A stretch of DNA of 64,000 nt from Jacaranda mimosifolia (GCA_018894105.1 CM032118.1:32158690-32222689); one strand, 5' to 3'; shown: positions 32,275 through 46,107, numbered from the stretch's first letter. Notes: a model not told the origin generated them from the sequence alone. Numbers and translations: made by a program.

Positions 32275-34520
32275 TGTTGAAATAGTGCCCCGCAGGCCAA
32301 TTAGATTGGCGTTGTAAACTATTTCACTTGTGATACAATCTTGATTGAATGATATTCTTTAAATGCCTATCTTCATCTTATGCACATATTTACTTCACTA
32401 GCATTTAGTTAAAGCCCTTAGATCACATGAGACTCTAGGACTTGGTCACACACTAGGTGGTGATCATGAAACAAGTCTTACACGGTCGTGATCTTAAATA
32501 CTTCCAAGTTGTAGGATCTTATGAAACTAAAGGCGTCTAAGATCCAAATAGACTTGCACTAATGATGCATTAATCCAAGGATTTAGATATCGCTTCATTT
32601 CATAAGCAATGCCATATAAAATATGGATGCATGTCAGTAGGTGCTTGTTAGAGAACAAGGCAGTGAAGACCTGCCCAAAGAATCCAGTAGATAGTCGTAG
32701 TAAAAAGTTCTCCAACTTACGCTCGTACATATAATTAATCCTTTGACTTGAGTTCCATTGTAACCTTGTCTTTAGGTCCTCATGCTTTGACTCTTCCCTA
32801 GCCACATAGTAGGTCATTTCGGTGGAGATTGGGTATGAGCTACTTAGACATAGAGCTTTATGAGATCTAAGATGGGATCTGACTCCTTGTCGTTGTGAAG
32901 GGTGAGTACATCTCCTATGTAATCGATAATAATCGATTCCATGAACTCCTTGCCCAAGGTAGTATGACAATTTGAAAAAAGAGTTTTCAAAGATGAGGTC
33001 ATAAAGGGAATCAGACATTGAAAATAGAGATATAGTATTGAGGTTATTAGGGAGCCAACAAATATCTTGCCCTAGGCCTCTTTCGGGAGATAGGAGATGA
33101 AATGACCATATTTGTAGGGCACACGTAGAGCTAGAATAGTTCTCCAAAAGTATTCATTTTAGCTAACTAGTTAGGCTCCATGGGCTTGAGGTTGGACATC
33201 GACCGTGGTGATTAGGTACTCTTCAATTAATGGCGATTAATTGAATTGAGTCGATTAGTTTAAAGAAATTTAAACTAAAGTGAATATTTGATATTCCAAA
33301 TTCACAAAGAGTTGTGAGCCCAAGTCCAGTGAATGGGTGAACCTAACGGGTCACACATAAAAGCCAATTGCGTATCCTAGGCGATGAAGGAAAATTTTCT
33401 AAGGGTTAGAAAAATTCCTACGTGATCGATTTGGAGGTGACTGATTGACACAATTGCTATGACCATCTTTGGCTTGATCAATTTAATTGTTAAATTGATC
33501 TAATTAATTTAAGAAGTTAAATTAAGATCAATAATTAAGAAGTTAATTATTTGGTGCCACATGACTACCAATTTGGTCAAGTTAGCTTAAGGGGTTAAGT
33601 TAACTATTGCTAGCTTAAAGTGTTAAACTAATTGACTTAAAGAGTTAAGTTAAGACAATTAATTAAATTAAAAGAGTTTAATTTAATTAATATAGAGAAT
33701 TAATTTTGGAGGACAAATTCAAATGAAATGTTCATTTGATGTGAATTATAATTTATTTGGATGACATTTCATGGGATGAAATGAAGATTACAAATGAAAT
33801 TCAAATTCACATGCCAACTTGCATGCTAGTTGGCGCCACCCCTTGAGAAAACTTGGCATCACACCATCCTCCCTCTATACATAGATATAAAGAGGGGTAG
33901 CCGAGCATATGCTTGCATTGCATTCCATGTGAGTTTAGATCTAAGAAGAAAGAATTAGATTCTCTCCATATTTTCCCTCCAATCTTCAAGTGTTGCATCA
34001 TGTGTTGAAACTTCATTGTCCTTTCTTCTCCTACCTCCAAATCAAGCCTTCATCATTGTATATATTCTATATATTCTCCAGATAATATATAAGAAGATAG
34101 GTTATTGTATTGGTGTGTGGATCTTAACGTTAGAGGCAAGATGATTGGATTGCTCGCCTTTGGAGATCCAATTTCTAGCGGCAATTTGGAGGCAATTCTG
34201 AGTGGACTTTCCAATTTCTGATTGAGCTGAATTTTGGACAGTAGATCCATCAAGGTGTTTTGGAGTTCCTGTAAAATTTTCAGCAGAAAAAAAATTCATT
34301 TGTTTGGGGAATTCCGATCGCTACTTTGCTGCGCCGCTGGAAGACAGTTTTTGAGAGTCAAAGGCTTTCTTCTTGCTTCCTTGGTTTTTGAGTAAAACAA
34401 GGTAATTATCCATCTAAATTTAAATAAATAGCATGTTTAGATCCTTATTATCATGTCTATCCTAGTTAATTTCCATTTTTAATGCTTTGATATTGGATCC
34501 TATGGTTACATGTGACTTCA
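32275..34520 (+). repeat. L2 3' LTR
   Basis: 2246 bases from TGTTGAAATAGTGCCCC to TACATGTGACTTCA, just after the purine-rich GGCAAGTGAGAAAT. It includes the TTAA-rich array (33480-33690) and a TATA box changed to TATACATAG. Minus-strand open stretches here are shadows. Confidence 0.9.
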
Positions 34521-35672
34521 ATTTTTCTAACACTTAGAAAATTCCTCCTCATTGTTTAGGATTTCCAGTAGGCTTTTGTGTGTGACCCATTAGGTTCTAC
34601 CGCTCATTGGACATGAGCTCACAACAATTGTGACTTTAGAATATCATATATTCATGTTAGTTTAAAACTCCTTTTAAACTAACCGACTCATAACAATTAA
34701 TCTCTATTAATTGAAGAGTACCTAATTTCCATGGTCGATGTCTAACCTTAAGCCCATGGAACCCAACAATTGGCCAAATGAATACTTATGGTGAACCATT
34801 CTAGCTTTACGCGTACCATACAAATACAGTCCTTTCGTCTCCTATCTCCATGAAAGAGGCTTAGGGCAAGATATTTGTTGACTCCCTAATATCCTCAATG
34901 CTATGCATCTATTCTTAATGTTTGATTCCTTTTGTGACCTCATCTTTGGAAAACTCCTTTTCCAAATTATCACACTGCCTTGGCCAAGGACTCCTTAGAA
35001 TCGATCATCATAAAACACATAGGAGATGTACTCGCCCTTCACAAAGACGATGAGTCAGATCCCATCTTGGATCTTATAAACCTTCATATCTAAGTAGCTC
35101 ATGCCCAATCACCACTGGAATGCCCTCTCAGTGGCCAGGGAGAAGTCAAAGCATGAGGACCTAAACATAAGGTTACAATGAATCCTCAGGTCAAAGGACT
35201 AATTATATGCACTAACGTAAGCTGGAGAACTAGCTACTAATGACTTGCCACTAAGGCTATCTAGTAGGATCTCTGGACAGGTCTCCAGTGCCTTGTTTTC
35301 TAACAAACACCCACTAACATGCACCTATATCACATATGGTTTGCTCATGCAACGGAGCAACATCCAACCTTTGGATTTATGCATCATTAGTGCAAGTCTA
35401 TTCGAATCTTAGATGCCCCGTCTCTTAAGATTCTATGACTTGGGATGTTTAAGATCACGATTGTGTAAGTCTTATTCCGTGATCACCACTAAGTGAACTG
35501 AGCAAGTCCCGTAATCTTATGTGATCTAAGTGCTTCAACCATATGCCATTAAAGTAATATGAGCATAAGATAAAGATGGTTATATAAGAATAATATCATT
35601 CAATCAAGATTGTATCACAAGTGAAATAGTTTAAATGCCAATCTAATTGGCTTGCTGGGCACTATTCCAATA
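34521..35672 (-). repeat. L3 3' LTR, truncated
   Basis: Matches 42463-43608 of the 5' LTR. Its start reads TATTGGAATAGTGCCC on the minus strand, so the terminal TG has become TA. The outer part (matching 41512-42462) is absent. Confidence 0.88.
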
Positions 35673-37270
35673 ATTTCCCACTTGCGTAAAGCCAATGCCT
35701 TACAGTCTTAAGACCCATCTTCATAAGATGTCCTTCAAAGACCTTTTGCGATAGGAGTTTAGTCAGTAGATCTGTTATATTCTCTTTCAAGGCAACTATT
35801 TCCACTCGAATGTCACATCTACCTATGATCACACGGATCAAACGGTATCGCCTCAAAATATGCTGGGATCGCTGATGAGATCTTAGCTCCTTAGCTTGTG
35901 CAACTGCACCATTGTTGTCACAAAAGACAACCACAGGCTCAAACATGTTAGACACTACATCCAACTATTGGATGAAAATTTTCATCCAAACATCTTCCTT
36001 TGTAGCTTTGAAGCCGCAATATATTCTGCCTCAGTGGTTGAATTAGCCGTGGTGTCTTGTTTGGAACTCTTCCAACTCACCATGCCGCCATTAAGGCAAA
36101 ATATGAATTCAAATATGGATTTTAGGTTGTCTACATCATATTGAAAACTTGAATCCGAAAACCCCTCGGGTTTCAATTCTTCATTGCCGTATACCAAAAA
36201 CAACTCCTTAGTTCTTCTCAGGCACTTAAGGATTGTCTTAACAGCCATCCAGTGACATTCACCAAGGTTGGATTGAAAGCGGCTCGTGACACTTAGAGCG
36301 TGTGCTACATCTGATCTTGTACATTAAACTGCATATATTATGCTACCTATAGAGGATGCATAAGGTATCTGGGATATCTTTTATCTTTTTGCCTCAGTCT
36401 GGGGGGTCATAAACTTTGATAGACGAATATCATGTCCCATGGGAAGGAATCCATTCTTGGATTATTCCATACTAAACCACTTTATTATTTTGTCAATGTA
36501 CTATGATTGGGATAGCCCCAGCATCCTCTTCAATCTATCTCAATAGATACATATTCCTAATACGTATGATGCTTCTCCCAAATTTTTCATAGAAAGTTGA
36601 GTAGATAACCACTTTTTAGTCTGCTCTAACATTCTTATCTCATTCCCAATGAGAAGGATGTCATCGACATAAAGCATAATAACCTGTACACAATTTCCAC
36701 TCGTTTTCTTGTATACACATGGTTCATACACATTTTTGATAAAGCCAAACGATTTGACTATACTATCAAAACGTATGTTCCAAGATTGGGACACTTGCTT
36801 CAGTCCATAAATGGATCTTTAGAGTTTGCAAACCTTTTGCTCACTCTCATTGGATGTAAAACCTTGTAGTTGCTCCATATAAATTTCTTCTTCAATGTTG
36901 CCATTGAGGAAAGTAATTTTCACATCCATTTTCCATATCTCATAGTCTAACATGCTGCTATGGCAAGTAGGATCCGTATGGACTTAGGCATTACAACTGG
37001 TGAAAAGGTTTCCTCGAAATCAATACCGAGTTTGTGAGTATAACCTTTTACCACTAGTCGCGCCTTAAAGGTCACTACCTCTCCATCAACTCTTAGCTTT
37101 CGCTTATAGATACACTTGCAACCAACATAAATGATTCCCTCCGGTGGATCTCCCAAAGTACATACTTGCTGGAGTACATGGAGTCCATTTCGGATCTCAT
37201 AGCATCAAGCCAATGTCCCGAGTCTATGTCCAACATAGCTTCCTCATAGGTCTTCGGATCTATCTCCGAT
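35662..37270 (-). pseudogene. pol: L3 reverse transcriptase and RNase H, broken
   Basis: Reverse transcriptase opens at 37156-36947 (KCIYKRKLRVDGEVV, FKARLVVKGYTHK, EETFSPVVMPKSIR). The catalytic YVDD box is at 36671-36660 within 36794-36540 (LYVDDILLIGNE, STQLSMKNLGEASYVLG). RNase H is open at 36248-35982 (WKSSKQDTTANSTTEAEYI) and 35964-35662 (VVFCDNNGAVAQAKELR, RYRLIRVIIGRCD, ENITDLLTKLL). Stops lie between these blocks; relatives have Trp or Gln at several of them. Confidence 0.88.
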
Positions 37271-37389
37271 TAGCCCGTCTCATAAAGAAATCCGAACCTT
37301 TCAGGTTGCTTATTAATTCAGTCCGACCTACGTAGATGATGTGTGTAAGGCTCACTACTTGTTTCCATCGCTTGTGGGATTTGATCATC

Positions 37390-38740
37390 TTGAACTTCAC
37401 CAAGTTCAACAATAATGCCTTTTCTATATAATAGAAACTCCTTTTCCAAAAAGTTAGCATTCCTCGAGGCAAAACACTTTTTGCTCTGATGAATCATAAA
37501 AATAATAACCTATAGACTCTCTAGGGTATTCCACAAATTTGCATAAGGAAGATCGACTATCCAATTTTTCCCCTACTAACCTCTTGATATAGGCGGAAGA
37601 CCCCCAAACCTTTGGATATTGTTAAGAGGGTACTTTACCATACCACATCTCATGTGGCATTTTTAGCACAGCCTTTGAGGGTACTACATTTAGTAGCCTC
37701 ACCGCCATTAGAAATGCGTATCCCTAAAAGGATATAGGCACATCAAAGAAGCTCATCATGGAACGCGCCATGTCTAACAAGGTACAATTTCTCCTCTCGA
37801 CTACTCCATTGAGTTGGGGTGTGCCATGTGAGTCTATTGAGAGAGAATCTCATTCTCTTTTAGATAATCCAAGAATTCAATACTTAAGTATTCTCCTACT
37901 CAATCCGATCAAAGAGTTTTAATACTAAGTCCATTTTTCTTTTCTACTTCACACCTATACTCTTTGGACTTTTCAAAGGCTTCGGACTTGTTCTTCATAA
38001 GATACACATGTTTGAATTGAGTGTGATCATAGGTGAAGGTGATGAAGTAAGAATAGCCTCCTAGTGCACTAACTCTTAGTGGACTGCATACATCCATGGG
38101 ATTAAATCCAAAGGATTTGTGCTGCACTCCGATTATCCTACAAAAGGAGCCTTGGTCATTTTACCCTTTAAACAAGACTCACAAGTTGGAAGTTCCTCAA
38201 TGCCACTAACATTTAGTGCTTTGAGAGCTTCAATCTTGCTCATCATATTCTTAGAGATATGGTCAAGTCTTGCATGCCATAAAATGGCATCTTCTTGGAT
38301 ATCTAATTTTCTTTTACTTGATTGAATGTGCATAAATGAGGGTTGGGAATCCAATATGTACAATCTATTGTTTAATGCACCTTGTGCAATTAAAGAATCA
38401 TTGTTTAATTCTTTCAACTTTCCCTTAGATATAGAAAAATCATATCCTTCTTTATCTAATTCGTGAATTGAAATAATGTGCTTAACAAGATTATGTACAT
38501 AATAACAAGGATCAAGTACAATTTGGGAGTTCCCCAAGTCTAACTTGATTACGTCTTGGACCGTGGCTGCAACGTTTGCTCTATTTCCTAAGCGTAGGAT
38601 CATATCTCTTTCATTGAGACTCTTTCTTCTTTCCAACCCTTGTAACAAATTACAAAGGTGAGAATTGCATACTGTATCAAATACCCATGAGGAAGAAATT
38701 GTCATCAATTGCCCTTCAATGGAGTACATACCCTTCTCAA
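37390..38740 (-). pseudogene. pol: L3 protease and integrase, broken
   Basis: The open stretch 38855-38133 carries the end of gag and then the protease region SWVFDTVCNSHLCN, with the Trp intact. It continues through the pre-integrase zinc region (LWHARLDHIS, CESCLKGKMTKAPF). The integrase core starts at 38127-37909 (MDVCSPLRV, FITFTYDHTQF). Its second half (37900-37400) is badly broken by stops and shifts. At the codon where L1, L2 and L4 have TAA, L3 keeps CAA but the next codon, Trp in relatives, is TAG. Confidence 0.85.
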
Positions 38741-39543
38741 GAGTAGCAACATAAGCTTTGCAATTTCTTCTCCAACGCCCTTTTTCGCCACAATGGAAAC
38801 ATGTAGCTCCGATTTTAGCCTCTTTGTTATTCTCAATTCCCCTTGAACTTTTCAAGGTTTGTTTCCCTTTGGAGGAAGAACTCTTCTTCCCTTTACCTCA
38901 CTTTCTAGCACCCCCATGGCCCATAGACTTGGAGGAGGAAACAAGTGTAAGAGGCTTGTCTTTGTTTATAGTCTCAACATATTAACTAATTCATTAATCG
39001 TTACTTCTTGCATAAATATGTAGAAGTTCATAATGAATTTGTCAAATGTGTTATGTAATGATTGTAGGATCAAATCCACAAAGAGCTCATTGTCCATGAC
39101 AACACCTAATTGGCCGAACCTCTCAATGAGAGTGATCATTTTAAACCCATGTTCATAGATATAAGTGCCTCAATCATTCTACTTCTAAAGAGCTCCCTAG
39201 ACAAAACGATCCGTTCGTGTCTAGTTTGAACACCAAATAGCTCTTGTAGGTGTGTGTAGATCTCATGTGCACATCTCATGCGCTCATGAGTCTCTTGAAG
39301 CTCTTTAGACATAGAAGCCATCATAAGGGACATTGTCTGTAGATCAACATCTACAAACTTTGTGAACAATTCATGTGCCTTATTGGTGGCATCATTGCTA
39401 AGGGTAACCGGCGGACTATGATCAAGCATAAAAGTCCCCTTTTCGAAATCAAGAATAATATTGGAGTTTCTCAACCAATCACGGAAATTGGGCCCGGTTA
39501 GTATATTGGTTTGCAAAATTGTTGTGAGTGGATTTTTAGCCAT
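38741..39543 (-). pseudogene. gag: L3 gag, broken near its middle
   Basis: The start is ATG 39543-39541 (MAKNPLTTILQTNIL), which matches L2; an upstream extension of the frame to 39600 is leader sequence. The frame runs to 39136 through FRDWLRNSNIILDFEKG and LQELFGVQTRHERIVLSREL. The capsid end is shifted. The Lys/Ser-rich linker and an intact zinc knuckle CFHCGEKGRWRRNC follow at about 38800-38750. This is the best-kept knuckle of the family in this window. Confidence 0.88.
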
Positions 39544-41497
39544 TTTGAGTTTGAAAATTTTACAAATGTACAAGAAAGCGATAAAAGAGAATATAAGCAT
39601 GTGATTGAATTTTGATATTTCAAAAACATCTTTATGGTCTTTCCAGCATGTTTTCCTCCTACTATTTTATCAAATCCTTCAACCCCTTAGAAGAATTCGA
39701 GAAATCATATTTTCTAGTAAGAATCAAGACTTGTAAGCCTTGCAAGTGGACCCCCGTGATCGAGTGCCACCCACAACCAATCTAAGAATAAGAAACATTT
39801 GCTAATTGCATCATATGCAACTCTTGATATATTTTGCCTCGCTTTCCATGTAGGTCCACGACTCGTGCGACATCTACATTACTAAGTGTTAAGTCGAACC
39901 TACCAATCAAACTTTGATTCAAGATCGCTCCACAACATCCCCCGTGACCGAGTGCCAATGTGTGGGAAGCCTCAAATCAAAGGTGCATCGAATGCTAAAT
40001 ATATTCTCACAACTTTCCTCCTAAGTGTGACCACCGTGATCGAGTGCCATCACACAAATTCGATAGCATCAACATGGAATATACTATTGGTATAAGGCAT
40101 GGATTAATTAAAACTCCTTTTAATTTATATCCATATTGACTTAATATTTGGAAAAAACTTAGGCATGCTTCTTATTTAGGTTTTCTATATCCTAATCCAT
40201 GCATCGCATACATTAATAGGATATGGAAAGCGTAAATAAGTAATGCACCTAGCATGCTCCTAAGGTGGGATGACCATAAGCCTAACCAAGTGATGCACTT
40301 AGAGCCATAGGTGCATCACTTAGTTGATTTTAAGTGGGTTGATTAAATCTGACTATTACGTGAGTGTATCCCATACATTCATGGGTCTTCATAAGTCTCC
40401 ATGCCTCCAAAGATCTTCTTTGCTCCTTGTAACACTTACATGAGAAAGAATTCCTCACTCCTAGTGATTCTACTCTCATAACATTTACAAGATAAAATTT
40501 AAGAGGCATACAAGCCCCAATTTAATACAACCTATTTCAACAACTTTGAAATAAATAAAATCAATATTAAAGGCTCATGATCATCCCCATTCATTCATCA
40601 TCCATTCAACAATTAAATAAATAATAAATAAATTAAGAATTAACATTCAATTCCAACAATTAAATGCTTATCATATAAATAATTAATTGGCCAAGCAAAA
40701 ACAAGCATAACATTATGAATCCTATTTTTGCAAAAATTGGAGAGTAACTTAAATTTGACTTTAAAAGCAAGCAAAAATGTCCAACATTCTTTTGAATACT
40801 TACACAATAATTGTGCATCAAAAGTATATGAAAAAATAAAGTTTTGGAGGGCAAAAATGCATAAAACGGCGAACCGGTCATGCCATGGCAGCCTTGGGTG
40901 GGCCTGCTGCCAAGCCGGCCATCCAAGCAGGCTGCACGCGTGCTACAGTACCCATGGGCTGCTGCCACAAGGTGCCTAGGCCACCGTTTTATCACGATTT
41001 TGCATTTTTCCCTTCCCAAACCTTATGGGCATTTTCATAACATAATTCTATACATTTTATGATAAATTTCTAGATTATAAACACTTTAAAAACTGGAAAT
41101 TAAAGTGCTCAAATTGCTTCAAAAATCAAATCTAAGGAAGAATTACCATTCTTCAAACACCTTCAAGGCATTCAAATAAACTCCAATTATATCCAATCCA
41201 ATTAGATCCAAAAATGACCAAAACAATTTAAGGCCAAATAGAACATGGTATATCAACAGATAACATCATCCAATGCTAAATCAAATTTTAACATTAGCTA
41301 AACATGAATCAAGTTACTAACATATGAATTTAACAATTAAAAACACATATTAGCATAATTTATATTCATTACCATAGGAGCCACATACAACATCATACAA
41401 ACACTCCAATCCATGACTTGAATCAAGTGTTTTCATATCATGATCAATTCATCACATGAATCAATCAAAAGAGAATCCAAAATATAGCATGAAATTA
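39544..41497 (-). other. L3 long untranslated leader
   Basis: About 1.95 kb. It holds the clearest set of the repeated leader motif: four copies at 40048-40031, 39956-39938, 39872-39854 and 39768-39751, reading GGCACTCGATCACGG or close variants on the minus strand. The GC-rich patch is at 40860-40985. Confidence 0.65.
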
Positions 41498-41510
41498 GGC
41501 TCTGAAACCA
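41498..41510 (-). other. L3 primer binding site
   Basis: TGGTTTCAGAGCC on the minus strand, one base after the LTR end. It differs from the initiator-Met complement by one base. Confidence 0.85.
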
Positions 41511-41511
41511 T

Positions 41512-43608
41512 TGGAAAGAGGTGTAAGGCTAAGGATCCAATTTAAAACATTTAAAAACTGAAATCTAACTTATCTTACACCACCACAAGGATCTAAATCA
41601 TGAATATATAGTGGATTAAGGTTAGATTGTTACTTCTTGAGCAAAATCCAACCAAAGGTAGAAGAAGAGCTTTCTTTCCTGAGAGGAAACTGCTACTGGT
41701 GCAGTTAGGCATGATCAACATTTGATATAGCAAATCACCTTAGAATTCAACCAAACCTGCGCCAAATGAAAGCTGACTCAAATATGAGCATCTAGATATA
41801 AAATTCACCACCAGAATCCTTCAGAAAGACCTCGAACAGAGACCTCAAAATTTCTACTGTAACAAAGGATCACCAAAGCAAGCAATCCGTAATACATCTT
41901 GCCTCTAATGTCAAAAAGTCCACACACCTTTGGACTATCCTTTCCTTCTCAATTAGCTGGAAAATCAAGAAGGAAGAGAGTTAGGTTGAAGGCCAAAAAT
42001 GGAGGGGAGAAAGAAGAGAGTGAAACCTCAACTCATGAGAGAATCACTTTTGGAGGGAATTTTTGATCTAACAATTAGATGCAAAAAGTGTGACTGATTC
42101 TTTTTGTTGGCCTCCCCCCCCCCACCTCTATATCTATATATAGAGGAAGGATGGTGCATCACACCTTCCTCAAGGGGGGTTGCCAACTAAGCATGCCAAC
42201 TTGCAAGCTTAATTTCAAATTTCCCTCCAAAACTCGTTCTTACATTTATTTAAATTAAACACTTTAATTTAATTAAATATTGACTTAACATTTAAGTCAC
42301 CAAACTTAAATCTTTAAGTTTGACTTGACCAATTGATAATTATGTGGTACCAAATTAAATTAATAATTAATTTAATTGGATCAATTTAACAATTAAATTG
42401 ATGAAATCGAATGACTAAAAATTGTATCAAGATTTCTTCCTCACATTTTTGGTCCTCTTGGAATTTTTCTAACACTTAGAAAATTCCTCCTCATTATTTA
42501 GGATTTCCAATAGGCTTTTGTGTGTGACCCATTAGGTTCTACCACTTATTGGACATGGTTCACAATAATTGTGACTTTAGAATATCATATATTCATGTTA
42601 GTTTAAAACTCTTTTTAAACTAACCGACATATCAATTAATCTCTATTAATTGAAGAGTGCCCAATCTCCATGGTCAATGTCCAACCTCAAGCCTATAAAG
42701 CCCAACAATTGGCCGAACGAATGCTTATGATGAACCATTCTAGCTTTACGCGTACCATACAAATACGGTCCTTCCGTCTCCTATCTCCATGAAAGAGGCC
42801 TAGGACAATATATTTTTCAACTTTCTAATAGCCTCAATGCTATGCATCTATTCTTAATGTTCAATTCCTTCTGTGACCTCATCTTTGAAAAATTCCTTTT
42901 CAAATTGTCACATTACCTTGGCCAAGGACTCTTTGGAATCGATCATCATAGAACACGTAGGAGATGTACTCACCCTTCACAAAGACGAGGAGTCGGATCC
43001 CATCTTGGATCTCATAAACATCCATGTCTGAGTAGCTCATGCCCAATCACCACTAGAATGCCCGCTAAGTGGCTAGGGATGAGTCAAAGCATGAGGACCT
43101 AAACATAAGGTTACAATGGATCATCATGTTAAAAGACTAATTATATGCACTAGCATAAGCTGGAGAACTAGCCACCACTGACTTGCCACTGTGGTTATCT
43201 AGTGGGATCTCCAGGCGGATCTCCAGTGCCTGTTCTTTAATAAGCACGCACTAACATGCACCCATATCACATATGGTTTGCTCATGGAACAGAGCAACAT
43301 CCAACCCTTAGATTTATGTATCGTTAGTGCAAGTCTATCTGAATCTTAGATGCCCCATCTCTTAAGATTCTATGACTTGGGATGTTTAAGATCACGATCG
43401 TGTAAGCTTACTCCGTAATCACCACTGGGTGAACTGACCAAGTCCCATAGTCTTATGTGATCTAAGGGCTTCAACCATATGCCAGTGAAGTAATATGAGC
43501 ATAAGATGAATATGGCCATATAAGAATAATATCATTCAATTAAGATTGTATCACAAGCGAAATAGTTTACATGCCAATCTAATTGGCTTGCTGGGCATTA
43601 TTCCAACA
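41512..43608 (-). repeat. L3 5' LTR
   Basis: 2097 bases on the minus strand from TGTTGGAATAATGCCCAGC to CACCTCTTTCCA. It has the TTAA-rich array (42420-42230) and a TATA box (42142-42134). A run of 13 C at about 42113-42125 (G on the element strand) sits just upstream of the box. Confidence 0.9.
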
Positions 43609-44119
43609 TCTTATGAGCTCCAAGATCTTATTTTATCCAAATACTTTAAGAATTTATTTTTAAAAAAAGATCTAGCATCTTAGAAGCTCCAAAAAATCTT
43701 ATAAAATGTAGGAGCTTATAAAACTTTTTAAATAAATTTAGCCAAACACCCTCTTAATCAGGTTATTCATAACATTTTTTATGATCTTCGTTGGACTGAT
43801 GATAATGAGACAACTCTTCTTGCCTTATGATGGCATCGGTCATCACAAGAGACATTTCAATTCCAGCAATTATATTATGTTTATGCTCACATACGTCATG
43901 CTAGCTGTTGCATAGTTTGGCAATGATATTTCAGTGAACCTATTAAGATATACATATTTAATAATAAATCATGCCATCATTATTAGCACTATTAATAAAT
44001 ACGACTGTCATAGCCATTTTCTTAAACTCCTCGATTTGAAGATATATAATTGATGTCAAATTTTTTCTTGTCCCAAATAAATTTAAAGTTGTAAATTTTC
44101 TTTGATCTAATCAAATACT
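43609..44119. other. Spacer with possible MITE and transposon-protein traces
   Basis: 43609-43760 has AGCTCC/GGAGCT and TTATAAAA text and ends near TTTAGCCAAACACCCTCTT, which resembles one end of a common hAT-type MITE. At 43800-43930, minus-strand text resembles the SANT-like protein that accompanies PIF/Harbinger. Both are weak calls. This stretch may belong to duplication copy B, but the matching part of A is left of the window. Confidence 0.3.
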
Positions 44120-46107
44120 TTTTTAAAATAAAATCTGCACAAATACGTATAACATAACAATACAATAGACCTATATATTTTAGCCAAGCATATGATTATA
44201 TATATATATATTAAATATTGGGCTCGACTAAAAAAGAAGTCTTGGAATCAGGGGTGGTTTAAGTCAAGAATTGCAAGTTCAATTAAAAAGTTTATATATA
44301 TATATATATAGATACACACAGATATTAATTATTTCATTTTGTAAAACTTTAGTATATCATTCGAACTCACCAAAAGTTCCTAAAATTAGTCTTAATCTGT
44401 TATTTGTAGGTTTCAATGCAAGTTTACCTTATGTAATATATTAATTAATAACTAATACTAGTTTAATTAACTTTTGATGTGACAATGTATTTGTTTTGCT
44501 AAGGATTAAATAAAACAGTTTTGAGTTTTGATTTGAATGAACTGACCCATTAACCAAGGAAAAAGGTGAACCTCTCTTTTTATATTAGTTAGCACTCCAT
44601 AATCTAAGGAGGAGAAAAATGGCAATGTCCATTTTCCCTCAACTTGAAGGCAGCACGAAAATGAAATCAAAAGAACACGAAGAATCATGCTTGATAGGTG
44701 CCCAAAACTTATGAATTTTCCTTTTGAGGATTGATGCGTTATTGGGAATAGATGAAGTAATTTTTGACTAAATTTAGCATGTGCTATCATTTTTATACCT
44801 TTGAATACGTAAGGTTAAAGGTATTGGGATCGTCTCGTGAAAACTTTTGATACTTAGGTTAGAAAATGGTTGGTGATTGGAATAAATTGAGAGGATGAAT
44901 CAAAATATTGAGTTTTAATTACATTTACCTTGGTATTTTTATAGAGGAGAGGATTTAATCCTATGGGAATCAACCTCTTTCTTCCTTGTCCTTTTCATAG
45001 TCCTACTAGGTTACAACCTATAGAGTCCAAACGAGGCTTAGACTTTTTATTTCATCTTTCTGGTTCTTATCTAGGCCCTCTATTTATTGAGCTTAAGAGA
45101 TTTTGGGGGGCTTAAAATACTTTTAACTTTGACTTATCCTTTCTTTGTGAATTTGTATGGACCTAACTCATCTCTAATCACAATTCCCAATCAGGCCACA
45201 AACTCTTCAAAGGCAAGCGCAATTGAAAAAAAAAAAAAACACTTTTCTTATTATCAACTTGACCCCCTACTTGATCAAAACAAGAGCATACGGTCTATTT
45301 GATTAGAAATAAGCCGAGTATCCTATTTTACGATCTTGAGGATTAATAATGCCTATCTTGGTATGGAAGATACTCCTGAAACAAATATTTGATCTTCTTA
45401 GTGAATGCGCATCATTTCAAATCTGCATTACGGACTCTACTAAAGACAGCCTCACAAGCTTAGGAAAATGCGTAGGCACTTTGGAGAATACAAAACTCCA
45501 CAAGTGATCTTGAAGGATCTTTGAGATAAAAAGCTTCAAAAAAAAAAAATTAAATCATATGCAGGACAAAAAGTGAGACATTGTTTTCAACCTCAATACA
45601 ATAGGGAAATCAAATAACCTCTGAGAACTAAGGCTTGACAATGCCTCTTGAGATGCATGATAAACAAAATACTCTCTCAGAAAAACGAGAGTTGTCTCTA
45701 GAACAATGATCCCTACCAATGATCCCAAAGGATGTCTCAAGTATGAAGCCTCCAAGCTAAACTTTTCTAGGTACTTCGCAAGGTGTGAACTTTTAATAGG
45801 ATCCCACGCCACAAAAAAGGCCAAATGGCTCCCGCGTAAAAGCAAATGAGAACACCTACCTCAGGCACGGGCGGCCAGCACATCGAACGCCGAGAGCATG
45901 CTCCACTTAGCACCTACTTTGCCAACCACCCTCGAGGCAACCAACGGCCCCCTTGACGGTGACACTCCCATCGTTAGTCTCTCTACTAAGTTTGACTAAA
46001 CTTCAACCTCAATTCGAATTAGGTCTTAATTTCAACATCCCCATTTCTTACCATAACATTCTTATCAATTCTCTATTTCTCTTGCTTTTCATTTGTTGGA
46101 CATAAGA

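Larger units (their letters stand above)
24013..34520 (+). mobile_element. L2: long-LTR copia element with truncated 5' LTR
   Basis: Contains the 3' part of a 5' LTR (24013-26589, interrupted by a Mutator-like element), primer site, leader, gag, protease, integrase, reverse transcriptase, RNase H and a full 3' LTR (32275-34520). The two L2 LTRs agree closely near the TATA box and differ from L1. Its right end (GACTTCA) directly abuts the truncated L3 LTR, so it most likely inserted into L3. Confidence 0.9.
34521..43608 (-). mobile_element. L3: long-LTR copia element, outer 3' LTR lost
   Basis: Reading on the minus strand: full 5' LTR (43608-41512), primer site, long leader, gag from 39543, protease, integrase, reverse transcriptase, RNase H, and 1152 bases of the 3' LTR (35672-34521). 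The missing outer LTR part, about 950 bases, is cut exactly at the right end of L2. Confidence 0.9.

Noticed and set aside
32527..33147. 206-codon minus-strand frame in the L2 3' LTR
   Set aside because: It is antisense to the LTR. The other LTR copies break it at many places, so it is a chance frame.
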